Positions 16,901-24,621 of a stretch of DNA of 64,000 bases are shown piece after piece. The stretch is from Verrucomicrobiota bacterium. Lineage in GTDB: Bacteria; Verrucomicrobiota; Verrucomicrobiia; Opitutales; Opitutaceae. The stretch is taken from positions 1 to 64,000 of the forward strand of contig JACRQG010000037.1 in NCBI GenBank assembly GCA_016222805.1, read 5' to 3'. Position 1 is the stretch's first letter; every line of letters starts with the position of its first letter. The notes under the pieces are model-generated. The model was not told the DNA's origin, made no database searches, and was given only the letters and a program-made list of their open reading frames with translations. Both the position numbers and the translations under genes were made by a program.

Positions 16901-17286
16901 ACCGGCGACATGCGGCCGATGGGGTTCCCGGCCATGGGGATGTCGGCCTGTCGCAGCCACCCCTCCCACGGCAACGTGCACGCGTGGAGCGACCGCGTGG
17001 CGACGAGCACCGCCGCCACCAGGGCGAAGCCGCCAGAGGCCAGGGCCAGGGCCGCGAGGGCGCGCGACGGCGGCCGACGCCGGCAGACGGCCAGCGCTCC
17101 GCCCAACAGGAGGAAGAGCGCGGCCGTATCGGGCGCCATGGGAACATACGCGGTGCCGAGGGCGGAAGCCGACCCCTGCCCGAAGAACCAGGTTCCCAAG
17201 GCGAACCCGCCCACCACCACGGTGCCGACCGCAGCCGCCGTGGTGCCGCGTCGGGTCACCGCTGCCAGGCTCCGATGATCGATCAT
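13996..17286 (-). CDS. membrane histidine kinase: 7 TM, periplasmic sensor, PAS, GAF, HisKA
   Basis: 1096 aa. The N-terminal ~260 residues hold about seven hydrophobic segments in a MASE-like array. A large extracytoplasmic region (about 262-540) is closed by another helix (about 541-556). Then come a coiled linker, PAS (about 580-690), GAF (about 697-850), HisKA with H881 in SYSVSHDLRAPL, and GHKL ATPase (G1 DNGTGF, G2 GTGVGLAL). This layout resembles phytochrome-type kinases paired with Rcp1 regulators. The start at 17286 overlaps the stop of the preceding receiver gene by 4 nt, and its own stop overlaps the next receiver. The signal sensed by the loop and GAF domain is unknown; the GAF lacks an obvious chromophore Cys signature that I can identify. 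Confidence 0.9.
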   Translation of the reverse strand: MIDHRSLAAVTRRGTTAAAVGTVVVGGFALGTWFFGQGSASALGTAYVPMAPDTAALFLLLGGALAVCRRRPPSRALAALALASGGFALVAAVLVATRSLHACTLPWEGWLRQADIPMAGNPIGRMSPVTAVAFLLSATSLLASLLGGPVTPGRRAVALGAAGAGLAIGLVVTLGYLSGTPLFYGRDMVPIAWLTAMTFVALNLGLLLCHDALALTVRWVGLESGAAPPAPSTTFARSLFFILPGLLVAIIFAGLIYHKHEQHNARAEINRGLEAIADLKVAQITAWRTERLSDGRFLRHAPFVADDVAALLVDPGSATARDRVAGWLNLMKGGDRYASATILDPAGRVRLAIPAELRPAGRALCDLVAENLRSADAALTDLHRADAERTIHLDVTVPVFAPGPPPDATATASTPIAIIVLRLDAERFLFPLFKTWPTPSATAETLLVRRDRDEVVFLNELRHRRDTALTLRHSVHDLSLPAAGAARGESGIREGRDYRGQPVLAATRRVPESPWFVVAKIDQEEAYAPIRDEAFRTGITVGLLLLTVGFAAAFLWRRRNADLLVRQLTLERERNRLAERLAMLLRHANDIILLLDTGGRILEANERALAAYGYTLEELRALPPGGLRPADTGGDLSEHLALLASAGGAVFETVHRRKDGSTLPVEISGRPVEIEGQRLILGINRDITERKRFELRLHLLVEIIQQLARAQDVPSILAAVRSSARRLAAADGATFVLREGDRCHYVDEDSIAPLWKGSRFPLTACISGWSMLHDEAVAIADIGTDPRIPVEAYRSTFVKSLAMVPIRVGATSIGAIGNYWARTYTPTSEEMQLLQTLADATGIALQNVHYYTELEQRVRARTAELEAANRELEAFSYSVSHDLRAPLRTVDGFSQAVLEDYGPHLPDDARRQLGLIRAGAQSMGALIDDLLAFARLSRQPLQAREVNMNQLVADCRAELAAELAGRSVEFRIADLPDAVGDPALLKQVWLNLLANALKFSRRRSPAVIEVGSAQDQGIAVYHVRDNGTGFDMRYAPKLFGVFQRLHRAEDFEGTGVGLALVQRVVHRHGGRVWAEAAVDRGAAFYFTVRPPPLPGS

Positions 17287-17738
17287 GCAGCGTGGCGGCG
17301 ACGGACCGGTGCCCTGGCCAGTCGCGTGGGCGGGCGCGGGGCTCCCAGCCGTGCGCGCAGGATGGCCTCGATCCGGCCGCATTCGGTGGCCTTGAGCAGG
17401 AAGGCATCGGCCCCTGCCGCGGCGGCCGCTTGCCGCAACGGGGAGAAATCGTCATTCGAAAGCACGACCACGAACGGCGCCCGGGGCAGCCGTTTCAGGT
17501 GCCGCAGGGTGGCAAGGGCGTCGGCGCAGGGAGACTGCAGATCGAGCAGCACGACATCGGGTCGGGTCGTCCGAACGAGCGTGAGGATCTTGGCGGATTC
17601 CTGGACGCAGCCGAGGACACTGACGCCCTCGAATTCCGACAGCAGTGCGGTGAGGCTGTCGTTGATCGAGATCCCGGCATCCGCGATGACCACCCGCAGC
17701 AGGATGGGCACCCGCGGGCAAGGGTGGTGGGTCTTCAT
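17283..17738 (-). CDS. receiver-domain protein heading the signalling operon
   Basis: 151 aa. A single receiver domain (about 14-128) with phospho-acceptor Asp in VVLLDLQSP and the conserved Lys in LLKATE, followed by an Arg/Pro-rich tail. The acidic pocket is reduced: the usual DD pair reads A-D-A-G. No DNA-binding domain is present. The first gene of the five-gene set; its stop overlaps the kinase start (ATGA). A 22-bp palindrome and a 12-bp palindrome lie 56-98 nt upstream of its ATG and are candidate control sites. Confidence 0.85.
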   Translation of the reverse strand: MKTHHPCPRVPILLRVVIADAGISINDSLTALLSEFEGVSVLGCVQESAKILTLVRTTRPDVVLLDLQSPCADALATLRHLKRLPRAPFVVVLSNDDFSPLRQAAAAAGADAFLLKATECGRIEAILRARLGAPRPPTRLARAPVRRRHAA

Positions 17739-17793
17739 GGCCCGAGGGTCTCATCTCCGGCCGCGGGCGGACCAGTCGGCCGAGGCTTTCTTT

Positions 17794-17815
17794 CGTGTAG
17801 GCCTTGCCCTACACG
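17794..17815. promoter_or_regulatory. 22-bp interrupted palindrome CGTGTAGG-N6-CCTACACG
   Basis: Perfect 8-bp arms around CCTTGC. Its centre is about 66 nt upstream of the ATG at 17738, a normal place for an activator site. The TAGG...CCTA form resembles binding sites of NarL/FixJ-type regulators, and a NarL-type regulator is encoded 400 nt away (18238-18879). The link is inferred. Confidence 0.5.
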
Positions 17816-17824
17816 AGCTGCTCT

Positions 17825-17836
17825 TGAACCGGTTCA
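17825..17836. promoter_or_regulatory. 12-bp perfect palindrome TGAACCGGTTCA
   Basis: It is uninterrupted and centred 26 nt from the centre of the neighbouring 22-bp palindrome. It could be a second operator for the divergent pair (signalling operon and the lost PEP-CTERM gene). Chance occurrence in a 500-nt interval is not negligible. Confidence 0.3.
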
Positions 17837-17929
17837 CTGGTCCGACCGAGAGGGGCAAGGAGACAATTCCCTGGATGGGATCGGTCAAGGGCAACTGGCT
17901 GCAGCGTCCCCTCCCATTCAGAATCCGGG

Positions 17930-18181
17930 GAAGACCATCCTCACGCTCCTGGCTGTGATGTTCGCGGTCGCCAGCTTGTCGGGCCAGTCGACGACCTCTC
18001 TTTCCAACTTCGACTCGACCACACCAAAGGCCGTTCTTGTTTACGGTGCGCAGTGGTTGGCTGCGGGGTTTCACCCCGGGCAGCAATGCTGGTGGCTACC
18101 CGTTGAACTCCGTCAACCTAGGCCGCCCTTGCCGGCCTCGGGGCCCTGGGTCTTGCGCTCAGGCGCCGGCGCCGCGCAGCC
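17930..18181 (+). pseudogene. remnant of a PEP-CTERM-type exported protein
   Basis: Three pieces in three frames together resemble a PEP-CTERM protein. Piece 1 (about 17932-18071) reads K-T-I-L-T-L-L-A-V-M and onward, a signal peptide without its start codon, then S-L-S-N-F-D and VLVYGAQWLAAGF. Piece 2, one frame away (about 18070-18120), continues TPGSNAGGYPLNSVNL, as in choice-of-anchor beta-sandwich proteins. Piece 3 (about 18122-18181), in the third frame, reads AALAGLGALGLALRRRRRAA, a classic hydrophobic plus Arg-rich sorting tail. The first shift falls at a GGGGTTT run. Between pieces 2 and 3 the body of the protein is missing, so a large deletion is inferred. No start codon, no intact frame: a dead gene. 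Confidence 0.75.
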
Positions 18182-18237
18182 AGACGACGGCGCGGCCGGT
18201 GGTGGCGGGAAAGCACACCGCATCGAATACTGGCCAG

Positions 18238-18879
18238 CTATGTGCCGTTGCGGATCCCGCTCAAGCCCTGGGAGGTGGCGTAGTGCACGAGTTCGACGTC
18301 GTTGTGCACGCCGAGCTTGGACCAGATGCGGGTGTGGTAGGTGCTCACGGTCTTGGCGCTCAGCGAGAGTTCGGCGGCGATTTCCTTGATCGTGCGCCCG
18401 AGGAGCAGGAGCTGCAGGACGGCGAACTCGCGGTCGGATAGCCGCTCATGACCCGGGCGGACCTCACGGCTGAGATCCGTCGCCAGACGCTCGGCGAGCA
18501 CCGGACTCACGTATTTCCGTCCCGCCCGGAGGTGTTTGATCGCCTGGACGAGCAGCTCCGGGGCAGCCTGTTTGTTGAGATAGCCGCCGGCGCCGCCCCG
18601 CAGGACGCGCACCGCGAGTTGCTCCTCCGGCGCCGTGCTCACCACCAGCACCGGGAGCCCGGGCCGGTGGGACCTGACCGCCTGCAACACTTCGAGCCCG
18701 GTGCGCCCGGGCATGAAGATATCCAGCACGAGCACATCCCAGGGCTCGCATTCGAGCGCGGCCAGGGTTTCAGGCGTGGTGGACGCCTCGCCAAATCGGG
18801 CCTCGGGAAACGCGTCGGCGAGGATCTGCCTCAGCCCCCGGCGCACAATCGCATGGTCGTCAGCGAGCAGAATCTTCAT
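18238..18879 (-). CDS. NarL/FixJ-family response regulator
   Basis: 213 aa. Receiver domain (1-~118) with DD at 7-8, phospho-acceptor Asp in LVLDIFMPG (about 53) and Lys in YLNKQA. A LuxR-type helix-turn-helix follows (about 142-200: LSDREFAVLQLLLLG, then IAAELSLSAKTVSTYHTRI). It binds DNA as a dimer when phosphorylated. Its start overlaps the 3' end of the sensor kinase gene by 20 nt, which makes the two a cognate pair. Confidence 0.95.
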   Translation of the reverse strand: MKILLADDHAIVRRGLRQILADAFPEARFGEASTTPETLAALECEPWDVLVLDIFMPGRTGLEVLQAVRSHRPGLPVLVVSTAPEEQLAVRVLRGGAGGYLNKQAAPELLVQAIKHLRAGRKYVSPVLAERLATDLSREVRPGHERLSDREFAVLQLLLLGRTIKEIAAELSLSAKTVSTYHTRIWSKLGVHNDVELVHYATSQGLSGIRNGT

Positions 18880-20767
18880 GGGGAGGTCGCGACGCCTCGG
18901 CGCCGCCGAGCGGGAGACGCAACTCGACGGTCGTGCCGCCGTCCGTCACTCCGTCGATGGTCAGGATCCCGCCGAGCAGCTGGGCGCGCTCGCGCATGCC
19001 GGCCAGCCCGATCGAAATCGGCGTCAAGAGCGCTCCCGGGCTGATCCCGCACCCATTGTCGTGAATCCGCAGGATCAGCTGCCGGTCGGCCTGCTGCATT
19101 TCCACGACAACCTCGGTGGCGTGGGCATGCCGCGCGACGTTGGTGAGACTCTCCTGCAGGATGCGAAACGCCGCGGTCGCCGCGGCGCGGTCGAGGGGCG
19201 GTTCTTCCGCCGGCAGATGCAGCGCGCACCGGATGCCGACGTGGCTTTCGAAATCGCGGGTCTGCCACTCCACCGCGGCGCAAAGGCCGAACGCGTCCAA
19301 CACCGCCGGACGCAAGCCAGTGGCGAGGCGTTGCACGCTGCAGATGACGGCGTCGGTCGCCTGGCTCATCTCCGCCACGCGCGCCGCCAGGCTCCGGCGC
19401 GGGAGTGAGGATCTGGCTTCCTCCAGGCGGCGTTGGAGCCAGACGAGGTCGATTTTCAGTCGCGTGAGGTCCTGGGCGAGGACGTCGTGGATTTCCCGCG
19501 CGACCATGGTCCGCTCCTCTTCGCGCACGACCTGGAGCCGTGCCGCCAGGGCGCGCAATTGTTCCCGGGCGGCGTGGTGCTCGAGTTCCACCTGCTTGCG
19601 TTCGTGGATGTCGCGCCCCACCGCCTGGATTTCCCGCAGGCGCCCGGTGTCGTCGAAGAAGCCGCGGTTGATCCACTGCATCCAGCGCACGCCGCCGGGT
19701 TGTGTGTGGGCGCGATTCTCAATCACGACGACGGGATGGGCGGGCGACAGGGTGGCGAGTTGGGCGGTGATGTGCGGCAGATCTTCCGCCAGAGCCTTGG
19801 GCTGCCAGCGCCGGCCGATCAGTTCGGCCCGCGACTTGCCGAAAAGCCGGCAATACACGTCGTTGACGAAGGTGAAGGTGCCGTCGGCCTGGAAACGGCA
19901 GATCACTTCGGTCTGGTCCTCGACGACCGATCGAAAGCGAGCTTCGCTGGCCTGCAACGCCATCTCGGCCAGTTTCCGGGCCGTGATGTCGGCGTGGACG
20001 ACGACCGCCCTCCGGCCGGCGTCCTCGCTGAAGCCGGTGGCGCGGCCGACGAACCAACGCGGCGTGCCGGGGGAGTGGCAGGGATACTCGAGTTCGAAGC
20101 TGGCCTGTGCGCCCCGAAGGATTGCCCGCAGCCCGCGGGCAAACTCCGCGGCGATGGCGGCGTCGGGCCCCGCGGCGGCATCGCAGACGGCAAGGTAGTT
20201 CAGGCCCCGCCCGGCCCCCGGCAGGCGCAGGTCATTGGCGGCGGCGAAGTCGCGCCAAGCCTGGTTAACCAGCAGGATCGTACCGGCCTCGTCGATCACG
20301 CACAAATGGACGGTGAGCGCATCGAGGGTCGCATGCCGAAACTGGTCGGCCTGCACCAGGGCCCGTTCGTACCGAAGGCGTTCGGTGACGTCGCGAATCA
20401 CCATGCTGGTGCGCAAGGCACCGGAGACATCCCGAAACACGGCGGTCGACACCTCACCCTCGAACCGGGTGCCGTCGCGATGGACGAGCCCGATGATGCC
20501 ATGGAACCGGCCCGTGCGCGCGCGTTCCGCGAGGGCCGCCGCCAGCCGCGGGTCGCTGGTATCCACCACTCCGTTGCGTCCGATCCGGCGGAGTTCCTCC
20601 TCGGTGCGGTCGAACAGCCGGCAGGCCGCGGCGTTGGCGGCGAGGATGCCCCCGTCCGGCTCCGTCACCAGCAGGGCGTCGAGACTCGCCGTGAACAGCG
20701 CCCGGAAGTCGTCGCCGGAGGGGAGGGCCGGGTGGCGGGCAGCGGAGGCGGGGGAGGGTTCGGCCAT
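18860..20767 (-). CDS. soluble PAS histidine kinase, HisKA_3 (NarL partner)
   Basis: 635 aa with no membrane segments. Three PAS modules (about 20-130, 140-265, 270-392) precede a HisKA_3 dimerisation domain with the phospho-His H427 in AREIHDVLAQDL and a GHKL ATPase (LQESLTNVARHA N-box, DNGCGI, then GLAGMRERA). This kinase class phosphorylates LuxR-type regulators, consistent with the overlapping NarL-type gene downstream. Cytoplasmic input, probably small-molecule or redox, is unknown. The ATG at 20767 gives a short disordered N-terminus before the first PAS. Confidence 0.92.
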   Translation of the reverse strand: MAEPSPASAARHPALPSGDDFRALFTASLDALLVTEPDGGILAANAAACRLFDRTEEELRRIGRNGVVDTSDPRLAAALAERARTGRFHGIIGLVHRDGTRFEGEVSTAVFRDVSGALRTSMVIRDVTERLRYERALVQADQFRHATLDALTVHLCVIDEAGTILLVNQAWRDFAAANDLRLPGAGRGLNYLAVCDAAAGPDAAIAAEFARGLRAILRGAQASFELEYPCHSPGTPRWFVGRATGFSEDAGRRAVVVHADITARKLAEMALQASEARFRSVVEDQTEVICRFQADGTFTFVNDVYCRLFGKSRAELIGRRWQPKALAEDLPHITAQLATLSPAHPVVVIENRAHTQPGGVRWMQWINRGFFDDTGRLREIQAVGRDIHERKQVELEHHAAREQLRALAARLQVVREEERTMVAREIHDVLAQDLTRLKIDLVWLQRRLEEARSSLPRRSLAARVAEMSQATDAVICSVQRLATGLRPAVLDAFGLCAAVEWQTRDFESHVGIRCALHLPAEEPPLDRAAATAAFRILQESLTNVARHAHATEVVVEMQQADRQLILRIHDNGCGISPGALLTPISIGLAGMRERAQLLGGILTIDGVTDGGTTVELRLPLGGAEASRPPHEDSAR

Positions 20768-21088
20768 GGCGGCAGGAAAAGATGCCAGGTGCCGGCACGG
20801 CAGCGCCGGGCGCGCGCAACGAAGCAGGGCCGACCGGGCGGGTCAATCGCCGCGGCGGGCGCGACGGTTTCGCGGCCCCGACCGGTTTGGCCTGGCGCGG
20901 GCCGGGCATCGGGTGCCCCCCCGCTTTCACCAAACCGCCCCGCCGATCGTTTTCCTTCCCGCTGGCAGCACCCCACCCTGTCTTCCATGGCGGCTTCCCG
21001 CGGCTTTACGTCCGCCCTTTCCCGGGCAAACCTCGAGGTGGACCGCCCTCCTCGTCGCAGCGCACCGTGCGCTGCGCGCCTTCCCCTT
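20768..21088. other. 321-nt divergent intergenic region
   Basis: It lies between the kinase start (minus) and the esterase start (plus) and presumably holds both promoters. An in-frame ATG at 20987 would extend the esterase by 34 residues but would bury its signal peptide. No repeat or operator-like palindrome stands out. Confidence 0.5.
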
Positions 21089-23113
21089 GTGAAAACCTCC
21101 CTCCGCCCTCTGCTCGTCCCGGTTGTGCTTTCCTGCAGCCTTTCCGCCGCCACTCCCGCCCGCCCCGCCGCGCCCGCTCCGGTGCCCGGGCCCGGGGACC
21201 GCATGCTGGCCCAGTACTTCCGCGACGAAACCGCGCGCATCGGCGCCCAGGCCTTCGCCGGCATCAACACGCTGGAGGACTGGAACCGCCAACGCCCCGT
21301 CTTCCGCGAGCAATTGCTCGAAATGCTCGGCCTCTCCCCGCTGCCCGAGCGCACCGACCTGAAGGCCACCGTCACCGGACGGCTCGACCACGCGGCCTTC
21401 ACCGTGGAGAACCTGCATTTCCAATCGCTCCCCGGCCTGTACGTCACGGCCAACCTCTACGTGCCCAAGGCACTCGCCGGAAAGAAGGTGCCCGCAATCC
21501 TCTACGTCTGCGGACACGCCAATGTGAAGGAGGGAGGTGCGAGCATGGGCAACAAGACCGGCTACCAGCACCACGGGGCCTGGTTCGCGCGTCACGGCTA
21601 CGTCTGCCTGACCATCGACACCATCCAGCTGGGCGAATTGGAGGGGGTGCATCATGGGACGCACAACCGCGGCATGTACTGGTGGAATTCCCGCGGCTAC
21701 ACGCCCGCCGGCGTCGAGGCGTGGAATGGCGTCCGGGCGATCGACTACCTCCAATCCCGCCCCGAGGTCGACGGCACGAAGATCGGCATCACCGGCCGCT
21801 CCGGCGGCGGCGCCTACTCGTGGTACACCGCCGCCATCGACGAGCGGATCAAGGCCGCGGTGCCGGTCGCTGGCATCACCGATCTCCACAACCACGTGAT
21901 CGACGGCACCGTCAAGGGGCACTGCGACTGCATGTTCATGCTGAACACCTATCGCTGGGACTACGCCCAGCTCGCCGCGATGATTGCCCCCCGGCCGCTG
22001 CTCATCGCCAATTCGGACAAGGACTCGATCTTCCCGCTCGAAGGCGTGCAGCGCGTCCACCGCGCCGTCGCAAAGATCTACCAACTGCATCACGCCCCCG
22101 ACAAACTCGGCCTGCTGATCACCGAAGGCCCGCACAAGGACACCCAGGATCTGCAGGTGCCGGCGTTTCGCTGGTTCAACCGCTTCCTCAAGGGCGAGGA
22201 TTCCCTGATCCAGGCCGCCGCCGAAAAGTATTTCACCCCGAAGCAGCTTCGCGTCTTCCCCGTCGGTGGTCACCCCGCCGATGAGCGCACGACCAAGATT
22301 CACGAGACGTTCGTGCCGATGGCCGCGCCCGCGGTGCCCACCGATGCGGGGGCCTGGCAACGCCAGCGCGAAGCCTGGATCGAGGCACTGCGCACCCGGT
22401 CGTTCGCCGGCTGGCCCACCCATCGCGATCCGCCCAACCTGGCTCCGGTCGGAGGCCGCTTGATCGGTGCCATCCGGGAAGCGACCTGGGAGTTCACCAG
22501 CCAGGGCGTCGTCCGCCTGCCGTGGCGCGTGTTCTACACCGGCGAACCGAAGGACGTGCGCAAGATTGTCCTCCACGTGGCCGACGAGAGGGACTGGGCC
22601 GGCGATGGCCCGCCCGCCCCCTATGCCGGACCGATCGAGCGCGGTGAACTTGCGCTGCTCCTGCTGGCCCCCCGCGGCATTGGTCCCACGGCCTCAACCG
22701 CTCCGGCGGTCGACCAGAATCACCTGCGTCGCCGCTATCTGCTGCTTGGACAGACGGTCGACGGCATGCGCGTGTGGGATATCTGCCGCGCCATCGACGC
22801 GATCCGCTCCTCCGCCTACTTCACCGGCCAGCCGATCCATCTGGCGGGCTCGCGCCACCAGGCCATCAACGCCCTCTACGCCTCGCTCTTCCTCGACGGC
22901 CTCGCCGGGCTGGAACTGCACGAGCCGCCCGCCTCGCATGTCCAGGGTCCCGACTACCTGAACGTCCTGCGCTACCTCGATGTGCCCCAGGCTGTCGCGA
23001 TGGCGGCGGAGCGGCAGCCGGTCGCGCTGCGCGGCGCCAACCGGGATGATTGGTCCTGGACCCTCACGGCAGCGCGGCAACTCGGCTGGCCCGCGGAGCG
23101 TCTGCAGTGGTGA
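21089..23113 (+). CDS. exported alpha/beta hydrolase, acetyl-xylan-esterase-like
   Basis: 674 aa from GTG at 21089, chosen because it begins a signal peptide (V-K-T-S-L-R-P-L-L-V-P-V-V-L then a Ser/Ala/Pro-rich segment). The body has an alpha/beta hydrolase core: PAILYVCGHAN, then the nucleophile elbow GRSGGG (Ser in a G-x-S-x-G context), PLLIANSDKDSIFP supplying the acid, and TEGPHKD supplying the His. This matches the acetyl-xylan-esterase/dienelactone-hydrolase group common in plant- or algal-polysaccharide degraders. A second, smaller C-terminal half (about 450-674) is hydrolase-like without an obvious Ser elbow. It lies 80 nt upstream of a sulfatase on the same strand and is probably co-transcribed with it. 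Periplasmic de-acylation of a glycan is the likely role. Confidence 0.75.
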   Translation: MKTSLRPLLVPVVLSCSLSAATPARPAAPAPVPGPGDRMLAQYFRDETARIGAQAFAGINTLEDWNRQRPVFREQLLEMLGLSPLPERTDLKATVTGRLDHAAFTVENLHFQSLPGLYVTANLYVPKALAGKKVPAILYVCGHANVKEGGASMGNKTGYQHHGAWFARHGYVCLTIDTIQLGELEGVHHGTHNRGMYWWNSRGYTPAGVEAWNGVRAIDYLQSRPEVDGTKIGITGRSGGGAYSWYTAAIDERIKAAVPVAGITDLHNHVIDGTVKGHCDCMFMLNTYRWDYAQLAAMIAPRPLLIANSDKDSIFPLEGVQRVHRAVAKIYQLHHAPDKLGLLITEGPHKDTQDLQVPAFRWFNRFLKGEDSLIQAAAEKYFTPKQLRVFPVGGHPADERTTKIHETFVPMAAPAVPTDAGAWQRQREAWIEALRTRSFAGWPTHRDPPNLAPVGGRLIGAIREATWEFTSQGVVRLPWRVFYTGEPKDVRKIVLHVADERDWAGDGPPAPYAGPIERGELALLLLAPRGIGPTASTAPAVDQNHLRRRYLLLGQTVDGMRVWDICRAIDAIRSSAYFTGQPIHLAGSRHQAINALYASLFLDGLAGLELHEPPASHVQGPDYLNVLRYLDVPQAVAMAAERQPVALRGANRDDWSWTLTAARQLGWPAERLQW

Positions 23114-23193
23114 CCGGCCGCTGCCGACGGCCCGGTCTTTCTTTTCACCGATCCTCCGCCTCTTCTATTTCCCTTTTCTGTTCCTCCCTGCCC

Positions 23194-24600
23194 ATGCACC
23201 TCCGTCTCTCCACCCTCGTCCTGTGGTTAACGCCGTTCCTCGCCGCCGCCGCCGACCGCAAACCCAACTTCCTCTTCGTCTACACCGACGACCAGCGCTG
23301 GGACGCGATGAGCGTGGTGCAGCGGGAACACGGTGAGCGGGCCCGGTTCCCGTGGCTGCAAACCCCGCACATGGATCGCCTCGCCGCCGAGGGTGTGCGC
23401 TTCCGCAACGCCTTCGTCACCCTGCCGCTCTGCGCCCCCAGCCGGGCGGTGTTCCTCACCGGGCGCTACAACCACCTGAACGGCATCGCCAACAACCGCA
23501 CGCCGTTCCCCGAGACGAGCGTGACCCACGCCACCCAGCTCCGCGCCGCCGGCTACACCACCGCGTACGTCGGCAAGTGGCACATGGGCCAGCAGAGCGG
23601 CCAGCGGCCGGGCTTCGACTACTCCGCCAGTTTCACCGGCCAGGGGCGCTACTACGACTGTCCCATCGAGGTGAACGGCGTTTCCACGCCCTCGAAGGGC
23701 TGGGTCGACGACGTGACCACCGACTATGCCATCGACTTCATCCGGAAGAATCGCGCGAAGCCCTTCTCCGTCGTCGTCGGATTCAAGGCCACCCACGGGC
23801 CGTTCGATCCGCCGGAACGGGCCAGGGAACGGTTTGCCGGAGCGCAGATGAGACCGGTGCCGAACCTCGGCCTGCGTCCGCCCTTCCGCGTCACACCCAA
23901 CGATCCCATCGTGAAGACCGGGGCCACGACCAACCTCGGCTACTTCCGCTGCATCTCCGCCGCCGACGACAACCTCGGCCGCCTGCTCGCCACGCTGGAC
24001 GAACTCGGACTCGCCGATGACACCGTGGTCGTCTTCGCCAGCGACAACGGGTACTATCTGGGCGAGCACAGCCTCGGCGACAAACGCTCGCTCTACGAGG
24101 AGTCGATCCGCATCCCCCTGCTCGCACGCTACCCGCGCCAGTTCCCGCGCGGCCGGGCGGTCGACGAGATGGTCCTCAACCTCGACCTGGCGCCGACGTG
24201 GCTCGACCTCGCCGGGGTGCCGGTGCCGCGCGAGATGCAGGGCCGGAGTTGGGCGCCCCTGGCGACCGGCAAACGCACCGACTGGCGGCAGTCGATCCTC
24301 GTGCAGTACTTCCTGGAAAACGCCTTCCCCACCACGCCGACGACCGTCGCGGTGCGCACCGCGACCGCCAAGCTGATCAAGTACCCCGGCCACGACGAGT
24401 GGACCGAGCTTTTCGATCTCGCCGCCGATCCCTACGAGACGCGCAACCTGGCCCGCGACCCGGCCCACGCGGCCCTGCTCGCGAAGCTCAACGCCGAATT
24501 CGAGCGCGAGACCACGGCCGTGGCGTATCGCGTACCCGACTACGCCGACAAGCCCGGCGAGGCCCCGACCAAGGCCGGCAAGAAGACCAAGAAGAAATAG
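23194..24600 (+). CDS. exported sulfatase (type I, Cys-formylglycine)
   Basis: 468 aa. Signal peptide (MHLRLSTLVLWLTPFLAAAA), then FVYTDDQRWD metal-binding Asp pair, and LCAPSRAVFLTGR, whose C-x-P-S-R is the sulfatase signature converted to formylglycine. GKWHMG, KATHGPF and SDNGYYLGEH supply the remaining active-site residues. The C-terminus is lysine-rich (KTKKK). It removes sulfate esters from carbohydrates in the periplasm. No formylglycine-generating enzyme or sulfatase maturase gene is in the window, so maturation must depend on a gene elsewhere. It ends in TAG. Confidence 0.93.
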   Translation: MHLRLSTLVLWLTPFLAAAADRKPNFLFVYTDDQRWDAMSVVQREHGERARFPWLQTPHMDRLAAEGVRFRNAFVTLPLCAPSRAVFLTGRYNHLNGIANNRTPFPETSVTHATQLRAAGYTTAYVGKWHMGQQSGQRPGFDYSASFTGQGRYYDCPIEVNGVSTPSKGWVDDVTTDYAIDFIRKNRAKPFSVVVGFKATHGPFDPPERARERFAGAQMRPVPNLGLRPPFRVTPNDPIVKTGATTNLGYFRCISAADDNLGRLLATLDELGLADDTVVVFASDNGYYLGEHSLGDKRSLYEESIRIPLLARYPRQFPRGRAVDEMVLNLDLAPTWLDLAGVPVPREMQGRSWAPLATGKRTDWRQSILVQYFLENAFPTTPTTVAVRTATAKLIKYPGHDEWTELFDLAADPYETRNLARDPAHAALLAKLNAEFERETTAVAYRVPDYADKPGEAPTKAGKKTKKK

Positions 24601-24621
24601 GACCGGCCAGCCGTCGCCCGC

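Larger units (their letters stand above)
17739..18237. other. 499-nt interval: palindromes plus decayed PEP-CTERM gene
   Basis: The region between the two signalling gene sets. From left to right it holds the promoter region of the five-gene set with palindromes at 17794-17815 and 17825-17836, then the remnant of a small PEP-CTERM-type gene on the plus strand (17930-18181). No intact coding sequence is present. Confidence 0.7.

Noticed and set aside
15859-17958. 699-codon plus-strand frame over the membrane kinase
   Set aside because: Antisense to the kinase's membrane segments; Gly/Arg-rich low-complexity translation without motifs.
19433-21088. Upstream extension of the esterase to a 1226-aa protein
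   Set aside because: The extension is antisense to the PAS kinase, and a signal peptide begins at the GTG at 21089.
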